64,000 bases of DNA. It comes from Aureitalea marina (GTDB lineage Bacteria > Bacteroidota > Bacteroidia > Flavobacteriales > Flavobacteriaceae). The DNA is taken from NCBI RefSeq assembly GCF_002943755.1, contig NZ_MQUB01000001.1, positions 1,538,501 through 1,602,500 on the forward strand, in the 5' to 3' direction. How positions within the stretch are numbered: the stretch's first letter is position 1; every line of letters starts with the position of its first letter. Positions 9,255 to 17,890 of this stretch are shown here, piece after piece. The position numbers were made by a program, and so were the translations under genes. The notes beneath the pieces are model-generated. The model ran no database searches and had not been told where the DNA came from. It saw nothing but the letters and a program-made list of their open reading frames with translations.

Positions 9255-10279
9255 GGTAACTTCAAAGTAGCCATCACAGGATAGTGATCCGAGAAGGTTC
9301 TGTCCAGGGTCTGAAAGTCGAGGAATTTCAGCGAGGAATCGGCGAACAAATAATCGATCCGAAGTGGGTAAGAGTCAAATCGGAAGGTAGTTCCCAATCC
9401 GCGACCCTCTTCCCTAAATCCGTCCACAAGCTGTTTGTTAAGTTTCCTGTAGACATAAGAAAAGGGGGTGTTATTCAGGTCTGCACCCACTAGGATAGGA
9501 TATGGGGAATTGGTCATATGCTCCAGGATCACCTCCAGTTGTTCCTGTTGTCTGGCAAAACCATCGGCCATGCGTTTGCGGGTCCGCTCGGAATCGTTGT
9601 TCTGCAAATAATCCACAGTCGGTAGAATTCCCAGGGATTGCAGGTGAAGATTATAGAGACGCAATTTGTTCCCTCCTACTTCCAGATCAGTATAGACACT
9701 GTTGTTCCCGGTATCGTCAAAGTCAAAAGACCCTTTGGCAGTCATGGGATATTTGGAAAATATAGCATAGCCCAAGGCACTGCCATCACGGAAATGTGTG
9801 AACTGATAGGGATATTGGCTAAAATCTACCGGATGCTCCTTATAATATTCCTGTATACAGATCACATCCGGTTGATGTTCTTGAATGAGTTCGTCCAGGA
9901 GATGATCAACCACATCACCCGGTTCCTCTTCATAGGCGTTAAAAAGGCGAACATTATAGCTCATCACTTTCAAATGCGGTCCGTCTATGGCGAGTTCCGT
10001 ATTGGAACCAAAGCGATACAAGGGGCCATGCAATAAAAATCCGAGTAAAAGTACAGTTCCAGACAACCAAGACTGCCTTCTGAATCCAACCAACCAATAC
10101 AATAGGAATAACAAATTGATGACGATCAAGGGAGATACGGCCAGGCCGATCAACGAAATAGAAGGAAAACGAGCAGGGGGTACATATGGTACCAGGTAGG
10201 AGATCAGTAATAAGAGGGCCGCCAGGATATTGATCCCGTAGATGATTCTCCCCAAAAAACCACTGCGTCTCTTGCTCAT
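9251..10279 (-). CDS. Endonuclease/exonuclease/phosphatase family protein, membrane anchored
   Basis: A 342-residue member of the EEP superfamily (PF03372), a fold shared by nucleases, phosphodiesterases and lipid phosphatases. Residues 1-90 contain three predicted membrane helices, after which the EEP domain begins with LKVMSYNVRLFN. The motifs CIQEYY (metal-binding Glu), VGADLNNTPFS (Asp and Asn) and TFSDHYPVMATL (catalytic Asp-His) are intact, so the enzyme should be active. Because of the membrane anchors the domain probably faces the periplasm; substrate unknown. It follows the rhomboid gene by 3 bp in the mutL-rhomboid-EEP arrangement seen in flavobacteria. Confidence 0.88.
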   Translation of the reverse strand: MSKRRSGFLGRIIYGINILAALLLLISYLVPYVPPARFPSISLIGLAVSPLIVINLLFLLYWLVGFRRQSWLSGTVLLLGFLLHGPLYRFGSNTELAIDGPHLKVMSYNVRLFNAYEEEPGDVVDHLLDELIQEHQPDVICIQEYYKEHPVDFSQYPYQFTHFRDGSALGYAIFSKYPMTAKGSFDFDDTGNNSVYTDLEVGGNKLRLYNLHLQSLGILPTVDYLQNNDSERTRKRMADGFARQQEQLEVILEHMTNSPYPILVGADLNNTPFSYVYRKLNKQLVDGFREEGRGLGTTFRFDSYPLRIDYLFADSSLKFLDFQTLDRTFSDHYPVMATLKLP

Positions 10280-10282
10280 GGA

Positions 10283-11161
10283 TTAATCGTCCTTACCGGC
10301 CCGAAACAAGAAATCCTTTTCCGATTTACTCAGGCTCTCATATCCGCTTTTACTGATTTTATCCAGGATGGCATCTACCTTTTTCTGCTGATCACTCTTT
10401 TGATCCCGCATACTTTTACCCTGGGCCGATTTCGTCTTGGTATTCCTATGTACCTTCTTAAATGGACGCTGTTTACGACTTTTAAACAGATTGGCCACAC
10501 CGTCCATCATACGCTCAAATCCAAGGCCGATATCCTTCCCCCGGATCAATTGAACGGCATACACATACCCAAGTATGGCTCCACCCAAATGGGCCAGTAA
10601 TCCTCCGGCATTACCGGATGAGGGCAAGCGAACCAGATCCAGTAAGACCAGGAATACGGCTACCTGCCAGATCTTCAGGTTAAAAGTGAAGATGCGGATG
10701 GCGGTATTGGGCGCATAGGCCGCGATAAAGACCATCAGGGCAGTAACGGCACCCGATGCCCCTAATAGATAGCCACGAGCATTTTCAAATACAGGAAACA
10801 GCCCATAGGCCAGTACAAACAACAAACCTCCACTGATCGCTCCCATCAGGTAAACGGTCAAGAGCCGCTTTGCCGAGAACAGGTTGAGTATCATCTGGCC
10901 AAACCAATACAGCCAGAGCATATTGATCAGAATATGGAAAAAACCATAATGCACAAAGCTGTAGGTAATAAAGGACCAGGGTTGCAGCACAAATTCCGAC
11001 CAGGTATCCGGCAGAACGAACCACTTGGTCAATTCGTAGGGGTCTGTAAGAGTGAAGAACCCAAGCAATCGAACCACCAGGAAGATGGCCACATTGATCA
11101 CGATCAATTTGATCAGAATATTGGCCGTCTTGTACTGTTGTATGAGGTTGGTCTGCGGCAT
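10283..11161 (-). CDS. Rhomboid family intramembrane serine protease, with C-terminal cytoplasmic tail
   Basis: Cleaves transmembrane segments within the membrane. The protein has 292 residues: six predicted membrane helices over about residues 15-215, then a basic hydrophilic tail. The catalytic Ser is in LLGASGAVTAL, and the partner His is in LLAHLGGAILGY. The first loop FVHYGFFHILINMLWLYWFG is typical of the family. The tail ends with a conserved acidic-basic helix (ISKSGYESLSKSEKDFL). It is 2 bp from a second rhomboid gene upstream, so the two are co-transcribed. Confidence 0.9.
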   Translation of the reverse strand: MPQTNLIQQYKTANILIKLIVINVAIFLVVRLLGFFTLTDPYELTKWFVLPDTWSEFVLQPWSFITYSFVHYGFFHILINMLWLYWFGQMILNLFSAKRLLTVYLMGAISGGLLFVLAYGLFPVFENARGYLLGASGAVTALMVFIAAYAPNTAIRIFTFNLKIWQVAVFLVLLDLVRLPSSGNAGGLLAHLGGAILGYVYAVQLIRGKDIGLGFERMMDGVANLFKSRKQRPFKKVHRNTKTKSAQGKSMRDQKSDQQKKVDAILDKISKSGYESLSKSEKDFLFRAGKDD

Positions 11162-11163
11162 AA

Positions 11164-11874
11164 TCAGTTCCAGCGGGTGTCGTTAAAACTATTCTTTTTC
11201 CAGTAGTAAGCCATGATAAACCCAAATAAGGCACCCCCAATATGTGCCCAATTGGCAATATTCTGACCAAAGACCGAGAAGCCAGTTACCCCAGAGAACA
11301 GATCCAACAGGATCAGGGCTGGGATAAAATACTTGGCCTTGATCGGTATGGGCAGGAAGATCAGCATCAGCTCTACATTGGGATACATCAACCCAAAGGC
11401 CACCAGTATACCATAAATAGCACCGGATGCGCCAACCGCAGGCACATTGAACGCCTGAAACATTGTATAAACGCTATTACTCGGGTCAGATAAGAATGAT
11501 TCTATTTGTTCCGAACTCATACCTGACGAAACTAATATTTCTAAACCTTGGTGATAATTGTAGTAGTTAACAAAAGAGTGTACAAACGCCGCACCCAAGC
11601 CCGCAGAAAAATAGAAAAACAGGAACTTCTTCCTTCCCCATTGCATTTCCAGGGGTGTACCAAAGGCCCAAAGCGCATACATATTGAAGAGGATATGCAT
11701 AAACCCTCCATGCATGAACATATGCGTGACGGGTTGCCAGAACCGAAAATTGGGATTCTCAAAATAATAGAGTGAGAACAACCGATAAGATATCTCTTCG
11801 GCCAACAATGTTCCCCCAAAAAAGAGCACATTGACAATGATTAGAACCTTTACGGTCTCGGTAATTCTTCCCAT
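11164..11874 (-). CDS. Rhomboid family intramembrane serine protease
   Basis: A second rhomboid of 236 residues, without the tail of its neighbour. The membrane core includes FMHGGFMHILFNMYALWAFG in the L1 loop region, the catalytic Ser in AVGASGAIYGI and the His in NWAHIGGALFGF. Both catalytic residues are intact. The next gene in the transcript begins 2 bp downstream and the gene lies 2 bp after mutL. The two paralogues differ throughout, so they are not a recent duplication. Confidence 0.92.
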   Translation of the reverse strand: MGRITETVKVLIIVNVLFFGGTLLAEEISYRLFSLYYFENPNFRFWQPVTHMFMHGGFMHILFNMYALWAFGTPLEMQWGRKKFLFFYFSAGLGAAFVHSFVNYYNYHQGLEILVSSGMSSEQIESFLSDPSNSVYTMFQAFNVPAVGASGAIYGILVAFGLMYPNVELMLIFLPIPIKAKYFIPALILLDLFSGVTGFSVFGQNIANWAHIGGALFGFIMAYYWKKNSFNDTRWN

Positions 11875-11876
11875 AA

Positions 11877-13727
11877 TTAACTAAACTGCTTATCGAAAAA
11901 TTTGTTGTCCAAGGTGATCAGTACGGGCCGTCCGTCCGGGGCCCTGTCCGGCTCTTTGCATGCAAAGAGTTCGTGGACCAATTGCTCCCGCTCTTCTGCC
12001 TCTAGTATTGTTCCAGTCCTTATGGCCATGGAAGCGGCCAGGGACCTGGCCATACGATCATTGATGCTATAGCCCAATTCGGGTAATTCCTGATCCAAAT
12101 CGTCTATCAATTGCCCCAATACCCTTTCTACCTGAACTTCTTCCATCTCAGCAGGTAGGGCTTGAATGGAAATCCCATCCGAATGCCAATCGGCAAATTC
12201 AAAGCCCATTTGCTCCAAGCCCTCCCGTATATCTTCCAAAAGGGTCAATTGTTTGTTGTCATACTCGATCTTCACGGGAAATAACAATTGCTGAGAACCT
12301 CCCCTTTCCATAGTCAGTCGAGAAAGATAAGACTCGTACAGGATTCGCTGATGGGCCCGAGCCTGATGCAACATGATCATTCCATTTCGGATCCTGCATG
12401 CAATATACTTGGCTCCGACCTGGAAGGTTTCCTGCTTGCTTTCTACCGTATCCTGGTCAAATAGCCGGCTCTCCAGTTCCTCAGATTCTTCTAAGGGAAA
12501 CTCTGCAGGGTCGTGAAATCCTTGTGGATCGCTTATGGCTGTGCCTGAATAGAGAGACTCCCATTTTACTTCAGGTTTAGGCGGTTTTCCCGAAGAGTAT
12601 CCTGCTTTACCCTCCTTTTCACTGAATGGGTTGAAGTGTCTATCCACCTCGATCTTTGGTGAGACCGGGACTTGCTTGGTGCTCTCATAGCTTGGATTCA
12701 GATCCAGGGAATGATCAAAATCCAAAGATGCTGCTACCCTGTATTGACCCAGGCTGTGACGAATGGTGGACCGCAACATGGCATAGATCGCGTGTTCATC
12801 TTCAAATTTGATCTCTGTCTTTGTTGGGTGGATGTTAATATCGATAGCATTCGGATCAACCTCCAGGAAAATAAAAAAGCCCGGATGGGCACCCTCCTTG
12901 ACTATTCCTTCAAATGCCATTCCCACAGCGTGATTGAGGTAAGCACTCTTTATAAAGCGATCGTTCACAAAGAAGAACTGCTCTCCCCTGCTTTTTCTGG
13001 CGTATTCTGGTTTAAGGACAAAACCACTGATACAGACGATCTCTGTTTTTTCTTCCAGGGGGACCAGTTTCTCATTGGTCTTTGGCCCAAAGATCCCGAC
13101 GATACGCTTACGCAGGTTAGCCGATGGCAGATTGAAAAGATCATTGCCGTTGCTGATCAACTTGAAGTGAACCTTGGGGTGAGCCAAAGCCACCCTATGG
13201 AACTCATCCAAAATGTGCCTCTGTTCTACGGCATCGCTTTTCAGGAAGTTTCTCCTTGCTGGAATGTTGTAAAAGAGATTCTTAACAGAAATGGTTGTGC
13301 CAACAGGACCAGTAACCGCTTCGGCAGCTTCCATTTCGCCTCCGGATATCCGGATCTGAATGGCTAGTTCGTCCTCAGGCCTTCTGGTCCGCATTTCCAC
13401 TTGGGCAATCGCCGCAATGGAGGCCAGGGCTTCTCCCCTGAATCCTTTAGTGGATAAGCTGAAGAGGTCATCAGCTTCTTTTATCTTGGAGGTTGCGTGC
13501 CTGGAAAAGCTCAATTGAGCGTCGGCCTTACTCATTCCACAACCATTGTCTATCAGTTGGATCAGGGTCTTGCCGGCATCCTTAACAACCAGCTGCACCT
13601 GGGTCGCACCAGCATCAATAGCGTTCTCCATCAGTTCCTTGACAACGGAAGCAGGACGTTGGACGACCTCTCCTGCCGCGATCTGGTTGGCTACATGATC
13701 CGGTAATAGCGTAATGATATCCGCCAT
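11877..13727 (-). CDS. mutL: DNA mismatch repair protein MutL
   Basis: Mismatch repair mediator acting with MutS. The 616-residue protein has the GHKL ATPase N-terminus with all motifs: ENAIDAGA, LIDNGCGMS, HATSKI and GFRGEALASI. A variable linker follows at about residues 330-430, then the C-terminal dimerisation domain. The usual endonuclease motif DQHAxxExxxxE reads HQARAHQRILYE, and the CPHGRP-like motif reads APDGRP. The metal-binding residues expected for nicking are therefore largely absent. It is separated by only 1 bp from the upstream small membrane protein and heads the mutL-rhomboid-rhomboid-EEP run. Confidence 0.95.
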   Translation of the reverse strand: MADIITLLPDHVANQIAAGEVVQRPASVVKELMENAIDAGATQVQLVVKDAGKTLIQLIDNGCGMSKADAQLSFSRHATSKIKEADDLFSLSTKGFRGEALASIAAIAQVEMRTRRPEDELAIQIRISGGEMEAAEAVTGPVGTTISVKNLFYNIPARRNFLKSDAVEQRHILDEFHRVALAHPKVHFKLISNGNDLFNLPSANLRKRIVGIFGPKTNEKLVPLEEKTEIVCISGFVLKPEYARKSRGEQFFFVNDRFIKSAYLNHAVGMAFEGIVKEGAHPGFFIFLEVDPNAIDINIHPTKTEIKFEDEHAIYAMLRSTIRHSLGQYRVAASLDFDHSLDLNPSYESTKQVPVSPKIEVDRHFNPFSEKEGKAGYSSGKPPKPEVKWESLYSGTAISDPQGFHDPAEFPLEESEELESRLFDQDTVESKQETFQVGAKYIACRIRNGMIMLHQARAHQRILYESYLSRLTMERGGSQQLLFPVKIEYDNKQLTLLEDIREGLEQMGFEFADWHSDGISIQALPAEMEEVQVERVLGQLIDDLDQELPELGYSINDRMARSLAASMAIRTGTILEAEEREQLVHELFACKEPDRAPDGRPVLITLDNKFFDKQFS

Positions 13728-14018
13728 TTAGTTAGGCTGGGTAAAGATGGATAAATCGAAATCGATCAGGTAAAGGAAGATTAGCACCAAAATAGCAATT
13801 ATGATAAGGATCCGCCGGTTGGCATTCTTATCGGAACGATCCCGAAGGTCGTCCCAGGCAGCTTTGAATTTATTCTTTAAGCCTCGGTTAGATCCCACCG
13901 TCTTACGGAACTGATCGAATTTCTGTTCCATCCGGTAGGGACTACCCTCTTTCTCAGACGAATAATAACGAGGCGAATAGTTGAATTTCTTGTTCTTTTT
14001 GGTCTTTAATATTCCCAT
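13728..14018 (-). CDS. Conserved flavobacterial small membrane protein
   Basis: I recognise this only as a small protein commonly sitting upstream of mutL in flavobacteria; function unknown. The 96 residues are strongly basic in the first 70 (KTKKNKKFNY, FKAAWDDLRDRSDKNANRR) and end in one hydrophobic helix (ILIIIAILVLIFLYLI) and a short tail. It is therefore a tail-anchored-type membrane protein. Some databases name relatives as riboflavin synthase beta subunit; nothing here supports that, and the name probably came from the neighbouring ribH. Confidence 0.7.
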   Translation of the reverse strand: MGILKTKKNKKFNYSPRYYSSEKEGSPYRMEQKFDQFRKTVGSNRGLKNKFKAAWDDLRDRSDKNANRRILIIIAILVLIFLYLIDFDLSIFTQPN

Positions 14019-14031
14019 AATCCCTGTATTT

Positions 14032-14039
14032 CAAAGGTA
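14032..14039 (-). promoter_or_regulatory. Candidate -7 element for the mutL transcript
   Basis: On the minus strand this reads TACCTTTG, a full match to the Bacteroidota -7 consensus TAnnTTTG, 13 bases before the start of the small membrane protein gene. No well-spaced TTG was found at the -33 position. Confidence 0.5.
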
Positions 14040-14079
14040 GGTAAAAACAAAAACAATGCCGAGAAGGAAATCTTAAAAA

Positions 14080-14162
14080 GTGAGGGGTGTAGGGTGAAGG
14101 GTGAGGAGTTGGTTAGTCGTTAATAGTTAATGGTTAATCGAGTCAAATAACGAATAACGATT
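14080..14162. repeat. GTTA-rich intergenic island (first of three)
   Basis: This gap holds short degenerate units: GTGAGG/GTGTAGG/GTGAAGG steps, then GTTAGTCGTTA, ATAGTTAATGGTTAATCG and CGAATAACGATTCACGC. The same vocabulary recurs at 49206-49275 and 53216-53530 in this window and nowhere inside genes that I noticed. No open reading frame or clean terminator is present. Confidence 0.5.
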
Positions 14163-14167
14163 CACGC

Positions 14168-14674
14168 TTAACCCTTATAAAACTTGGCGTCCCTTCGCAG
14201 CTGGGCCATCTTGATAGCCGCTATGGCAGCCTCCGTACCTTTGTTGCCGTGCTCACCGCCACTCCTTGCCAAGGACTGCTCTATGTTGTTGTCCGTCAGT
14301 ACACAAAAGATCACCGGAATGTCACCACGTACATTGAGGTCCTTAATTCCCTGAGAAACGGCCTCACAGACAAAATCGAAGTGTTTGGTCTCCCCCTGGA
14401 TCACACTTCCTACCGCGATCACAGCGTCCAGCATATCGAAGGCCTCGGTCATTTTCTTAGACCCATAGACCAATTCGAAACTACCGGGAACATTCCATCG
14501 TACGATGTTCTCCTTTAGCGCACCACAATCGATAAGGGCATCGAAGGCACCCTGAAATAAGGCTTGGGTAATCTGATCGTTCCATTCAGAGACGACCAAG
14601 CCAAATCGCATGTCCCGTGCAGATGGAACATCTTTGGGATCGTAAGCAGAGAGATTATTTCCTGCAGTAGCCAT
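14168..14674 (-). CDS. ribH: 6,7-dimethyl-8-ribityllumazine synthase
   Basis: Condenses 3,4-dihydroxybutanone phosphate with the ribityl-aminouracil intermediate in riboflavin synthesis; forms icosahedral or pentameric assemblies in the cytoplasm. The 168-residue protein shows the family order FGLVVSEWND, NVPGSFELVYG, AVIAVGSVIQGETKHFDFV (catalytic His region) and PVIFCVLTDNN. Length is normal for Bacteroidota with a short N-terminal extension. It lies 2 bp after the TPR protein gene on the same strand. No FMN riboswitch is evident upstream. Confidence 0.95.
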   Translation of the reverse strand: MATAGNNLSAYDPKDVPSARDMRFGLVVSEWNDQITQALFQGAFDALIDCGALKENIVRWNVPGSFELVYGSKKMTEAFDMLDAVIAVGSVIQGETKHFDFVCEAVSQGIKDLNVRGDIPVIFCVLTDNNIEQSLARSGGEHGNKGTEAAIAAIKMAQLRRDAKFYKG

Positions 14675-14676
14675 GA

Positions 14677-15441
14677 TTATTGCATAGCTTCGGCCCGGCC
14701 TTTGAAGCTGCGGGCATTGCCCGATTCGGCCGAGTTAGGATATTCGTCAAGTATACGCTGAAAATAGGATACAGCATCTGCAGAATTCCCTAATTCAAGG
14801 GCCGTAACTCCGGCTTTTAATAAAAAGCGTGGAGTAGTCAGGTTATTGTTCCGCAAATTAGCTGCCTGTACATAATAACCCAAGGCCTCATCCATTTGAC
14901 CCAATTGGGCAAAGGCATCTCCAATGGCTCCTTTAGCTAACGGTGCAAGTACATCGTCCTCTCCATTGAACTTATCCAGATATTGAATGGCATCCTGATA
15001 ACTTCGTGTATTCATATAGGCCATACCCGCATAGTAGTGCGCGAGATTAGCTGCATCTGTTCCTCCGTAATTATCGATAATATCCAGGAATCCGTATTTA
15101 CCGGCACCCCCGTTTAGAGATAGATTGTACAGCGAATCTTTTTGCTGAGCAGTCATGGCAAGCTCGAAATAGTTCTGAGCCTGGAACATCTCGTTCATGG
15201 CTTCCTCTTCCTTGGGAGCCTGCACAAATTCCTGGTAGGCCAGGTATCCCAAAACCACCAGGGCGATACCTCCAACAATCCCCAGGATCAGGTTCTGATT
15301 CTTCTCGATCCAGGCTTCGGTCTTAGATGCCCCTTCATCCAACGACTTAAATACCTCCGCCGTTGCACTTCCGTCTTCCAGAACCTCCTGCTTTTCAGCT
15401 TTGGTCTTAGGCTTATATCCTCTTTTCTTGTAGGTGGCCAT
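14677..15441 (-). CDS. Tetratricopeptide repeat protein, single-pass membrane (YfgM/TPR_21-like)
   Basis: A 254-residue protein with a basic cytoplasmic N-terminus (KKRGYKPKTKAEK), one membrane helix at about residues 51-68 (LILGIVGGIALVVLGYLAY), and a periplasmic domain of TPR-like helices (LAHYYAGMAYMNTRSYQDAIQYL, AKGAIGDAFAQLGQMDEALGYY, LLKAGVTALELGNSADAVSYF). This is the architecture of YfgM-like ancillary proteins linked to the Sec translocon and periplasmic chaperones, but that role is only inferred. It precedes ribH by 2 bp and is divergent from recF. Confidence 0.82.
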   Translation of the reverse strand: MATYKKRGYKPKTKAEKQEVLEDGSATAEVFKSLDEGASKTEAWIEKNQNLILGIVGGIALVVLGYLAYQEFVQAPKEEEAMNEMFQAQNYFELAMTAQQKDSLYNLSLNGGAGKYGFLDIIDNYGGTDAANLAHYYAGMAYMNTRSYQDAIQYLDKFNGEDDVLAPLAKGAIGDAFAQLGQMDEALGYYVQAANLRNNNLTTPRFLLKAGVTALELGNSADAVSYFQRILDEYPNSAESGNARSFKGRAEAMQ

Positions 15442-15461
15442 AATATCGGTTTAATGTCGCG

Positions 15462-15469
15462 CAAAAATA
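15462..15469 (-). promoter_or_regulatory. Candidate -7 element for the TPR-ribH transcript
   Basis: Minus-strand TATTTTTG matches TAnnTTTG, 20 bases before the TPR protein start codon. It forms a divergent pair with the element at 15506-15513. Confidence 0.5.
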
Positions 15470-15505
15470 TAATTTTTATTCAAAAGTAAAAGCCAATTAA
15501 GTTGT

Positions 15506-15513
15506 TATTTTTG
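15506..15513 (+). promoter_or_regulatory. Candidate -7 element for recF
   Basis: TATTTTTG matches TAnnTTTG and lies 66 bases before the recF ATG at 15580, within the 138-bp divergent gap. Confidence 0.45.
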
Positions 15514-15579
15514 GCCGTTCAACCCGGTGTTTTTGTAACTTCAAGCCACCGTTTTGGTCCATTATTCACCCTGCTCAAA

Positions 15580-16659
15580 ATGAGATTGGAATCCCTGGCC
15601 TTACTGAATTATAAAAACTTTGAAACCCAGCGTTTTGAGTTCGACCCGCGTATCAATTGCCTAGTGGGCAACAACGGGGTTGGAAAAACCAATGTCTTAG
15701 ACGCCATCTACCACCTGTCCTTTGGCAAGAGTTACTTCAACCCGGTCACCAGCCAGAACATTACCCATGGCAAAGATTTTTTTGTCATTGAGGGTGATTT
15801 CGAGAAATCGGATCAGCCAGAAAAGGTCGTGGTCAGTGTAAAGAGAGGTCAGAAAAAGATCATCAAGAGAAATGGCAAGATCTACGAGCGTTTCAGGGAT
15901 CACATCGGCTTCATTCCCCTGGTGATCATCTCCCCTTCGGACCGGGACCTGATCATAGAAGGCAGTGAGACCAGGCGCAAATTCATGGACGGGGTCATCT
16001 CCCAAGGGGATGCCGATTATCTGCGAGCCTTGCTGTCTTATAACAAACTATTGGTACAGCGAAATTCCCTGCTCAAATACTTTGTAGCCAATAGAACCTT
16101 CAAACCGGATACCCTGGCCGTCTATGATGACCAGATGGATGCCCTTGCAGCAGTGATACACGGTAAAAGGAAGGATTTTATACAGGCGTTCACCCCCATC
16201 TTCCAAGGCCGTCACAAGGCAATAAGTTCTGGTAATGAAGAGGTTGCATTAATTTATCAAAGCCAATTGGACGAGGCTCCACTGCATCAATTGATGCAGG
16301 CCAGCCTGGAGAAGGATCGCTTCACACAATTTACCAATTACGGTATCCATAAAGATGATCTGCTTTTTCGGATAGGGGATAAACCCATCAAAAAATTTGG
16401 TTCACAAGGGCAGCAGAAATCCTATCTGATCGCCCTGAAACTAGCCCAGTTCGATTTCTTGAAAGGACAGACAGGGGTCAACCCTATACTTTTACTGGAC
16501 GATGTCTTTGACAAGCTGGACGAGGAAAGGGTTGCCCGTATCATTCAATTGGTGGACCAGGAAGACTTCGGGCAGTTATTTATCAGTGACACCCATGCAG
16601 ACCGGACAGAAGAGGTGGTCAAGCAGGTGCATCAATCCTATAAAATGATCCGCTTATGA
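15580..16659 (+). CDS. recF: DNA replication/repair protein RecF
   Basis: SMC-like ATPase that helps load RecA on gapped DNA with RecO and RecR. The 359-residue protein shows Walker [16 protein letters not shown] (about residues 30-44), the signature segment [20 protein letters not shown] and Walker [17 protein letters not shown] 15580 ([14 protein letters not shown]) is the correct start; earlier in-frame starts add sequence unlike the family and lie over the promoter. The stop overlaps the next gene by 4 bp (ATGA). Confidence 0.95.
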   Translation: MRLESLALLNYKNFETQRFEFDPRINCLVGNNGVGKTNVLDAIYHLSFGKSYFNPVTSQNITHGKDFFVIEGDFEKSDQPEKVVVSVKRGQKKIIKRNGKIYERFRDHIGFIPLVIISPSDRDLIIEGSETRRKFMDGVISQGDADYLRALLSYNKLLVQRNSLLKYFVANRTFKPDTLAVYDDQMDALAAVIHGKRKDFIQAFTPIFQGRHKAISSGNEEVALIYQSQLDEAPLHQLMQASLEKDRFTQFTNYGIHKDDLLFRIGDKPIKKFGSQGQQKSYLIALKLAQFDFLKGQTGVNPILLLDDVFDKLDEERVARIIQLVDQEDFGQLFISDTHADRTEEVVKQVHQSYKMIRL

Positions 16660-17071
16660 GAAGGTTATATCTCTTATTGATCACCGCCTGCCTGATGGCT
16701 TGTACAGGGCAGGATACGGATCAGATGTTGGCCTCCCTTCAAGGCTATTGGGAGATCAAAAAAGTGGAGTTGCCAGATGGGCAAGTCCGGGAGTTCTCCA
16801 TCAACACTACGGTCGACTATATTCAATGGGATGGTGAAAATGGGAAACGAAAAAAGTTGAGTCCAGCCTTGGACGGCAGCTTCAGCACCTCAGATATCAC
16901 CGAGACTTTTACAGCTGTGATTCGATCAGGGAAGTTGTTCCTGATTTACAAAACCCCTATAATGAATGGGAGGAGCAGGTCCTTCAGGCAGATGACCAAC
17001 AACTGGTGGTCCGCAATCAAGAGGATAAGATCTATACCTATCAACCCTTTGAATCCCTTACCCTGGACTGA
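16656..17071 (+). pseudogene. Small lipoprotein, lipocalin-like; frameshifted
   Basis: Begins [18 protein letters not shown], a lipoprotein signal with lipobox LMAC, followed by a lipocalin-like LASLQGYWEIKKVELPDG. The ORF as read runs into the downstream gene, which looks like a fusion. Adding one C to the CCCC run at 16954-16957 instead gives KTPYNEWEEQVLQADDQQLV and a stop at 17069-17071, 1 bp before a good ATG. That gives a lipoprotein of about 138 residues, a far more natural product. Function unknown. It is coupled to recF by an ATGA overlap. Confidence 0.75.
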
Positions 17072-17072
17072 T

Positions 17073-17369
17073 ATGGCCAAGAGAAAACGATCTGAACAAT
17101 CTATGGGCGATGCCCTCAATGAGATTCTCGGCAAAGGACCACTGTCGCGAGGATTGGACAAGGTCAGGGTAGCCGAGGCCTGGAATGCGGTCATGGGGCC
17201 GGCCATCGAAAAATATACCGATCGGATCTACCTGGAGAACCAGACGCTATACGTTTCCTTAAGTTCTTCCGTTTTGCGGGAGGAACTGAGTTATGGCCGA
17301 GAAAAGATCGTTCGGCTGCTGAATGAACAGCTTGAGAAAGAACTGGTAAAAGAACTTGTACTGCGCTAA
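17073..17369 (+). CDS. DUF721 / DciA-like protein
   Basis: A 98-residue protein of the DUF721 family, which includes DciA, the ancestral loader of the replicative helicase DnaB in bacteria lacking DnaC or DnaI. Residues 10-90 carry the family pattern: MGDALNEILGKG, VAEAWNAVMGPAIEKYTDRIYLENQTLYVSLSSSVLREEL and the C-terminal INE/LLNEQL helix. I start it at ATG 17073 rather than accept fusion with the lipoprotein upstream, because MAKRKRSEQSMGDAL is the family's usual N-terminus. Location after recF is common in flavobacteria. Whether this short form loads helicase is inferred. Confidence 0.85.
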   Translation: MAKRKRSEQSMGDALNEILGKGPLSRGLDKVRVAEAWNAVMGPAIEKYTDRIYLENQTLYVSLSSSVLREELSYGREKIVRLLNEQLEKELVKELVLR

Positions 17370-17372
17370 TAA

Positions 17373-17402
17373 AAAAAGCCGATCCAACTGGATCGGCTTT
17401 TT
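17373..17402. terminator. Bidirectional intrinsic terminator between dciA-like gene and ndk
   Basis: Arms AAAAAGCCGATCC (17373-17385) and GGATCGGCTTTTT (17390-17402) form a 13-bp perfect stem around the loop AACT, with A and T tracts on both sides. It lies between convergent genes and can serve both. Confidence 0.9.
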
Positions 17403-17422
17403 ATATATTGTTCGAACGTCAG

Positions 17423-17842
17423 TTAGAAGATCTCACGACCGGCAAAGTGAAACTGCCCTTCGATCTCGGCATTCTCGTCCGAGTCACTTCCATGAACTGC
17501 ATTTTCCCCAATAGAATCTGCGTACAATCTGCGGATGGTACCTTCGGCAGCTTCGGCAGGATTGGTAGCCCCGATCAGGGTGCGGAAATCCTCCACCGCA
17601 TTGTCCTTTTCCAGGATGGCTGCTACAATAGGACCTCTAGTCATATACTGAACCAACTCTCCAAAGAAGGGACGATCCTTGTGGATAGCGTAGAATTCCT
17701 GGGCATCAGCCACGGTCATCTGGGTTAATTTCATAGCGGCAATACGAAAGCCTGCTGCTGTGATCTTCTCCAGGATAGGACCGACATTTCCTTTTTCGAC
17801 ACTATCAGGTTTTAACATGGTAAACGTTCTGTCTGTTCTCAT
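17423..17842 (-). CDS. ndk: Nucleoside-diphosphate kinase
   Basis: Transfers the gamma phosphate from ATP to nucleoside diphosphates through a phosphohistidine. The 139-residue protein has the active-site motif NAVHGSDS with His117, the nucleotide-contact segment [15 protein letters not shown] and [13 protein letters not shown]. All key residues are present. Its promoter is one of the best in the window (17861-17890), and it ends at the bidirectional terminator. Confidence 0.97.
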   Translation of the reverse strand: MRTDRTFTMLKPDSVEKGNVGPILEKITAAGFRIAAMKLTQMTVADAQEFYAIHKDRPFFGELVQYMTRGPIVAAILEKDNAVEDFRTLIGATNPAEAAEGTIRRLYADSIGENAVHGSDSDENAEIEGQFHFAGREIF

Positions 17843-17860
17843 CGCTTAAAAAAATTTTTG

Positions 17861-17890
17861 CAAAAATAGTCCTTTTCGAACCACTGGCAA
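17861..17890 (-). promoter_or_regulatory. Promoter of ndk, -33 and -7 elements
   Basis: On the minus strand TTG (17888-17890) is followed after 19 bases by TATTTTTG (17861-17868), a full match to the Bacteroidota -33/-7 arrangement. The start codon lies 18 bases downstream. Confidence 0.65.

Noticed and set aside
13728-14018. Riboflavin synthase beta subunit, a name used for relatives
   Set aside because: The protein is a small basic protein with one membrane helix; real lumazine synthase is the next gene at 14168.
16656-17369. A 237-residue lipoprotein-DUF721 fusion protein
   Set aside because: A one-base correction separates two normal genes, and a DUF721 domain outside the cytoplasm is implausible.
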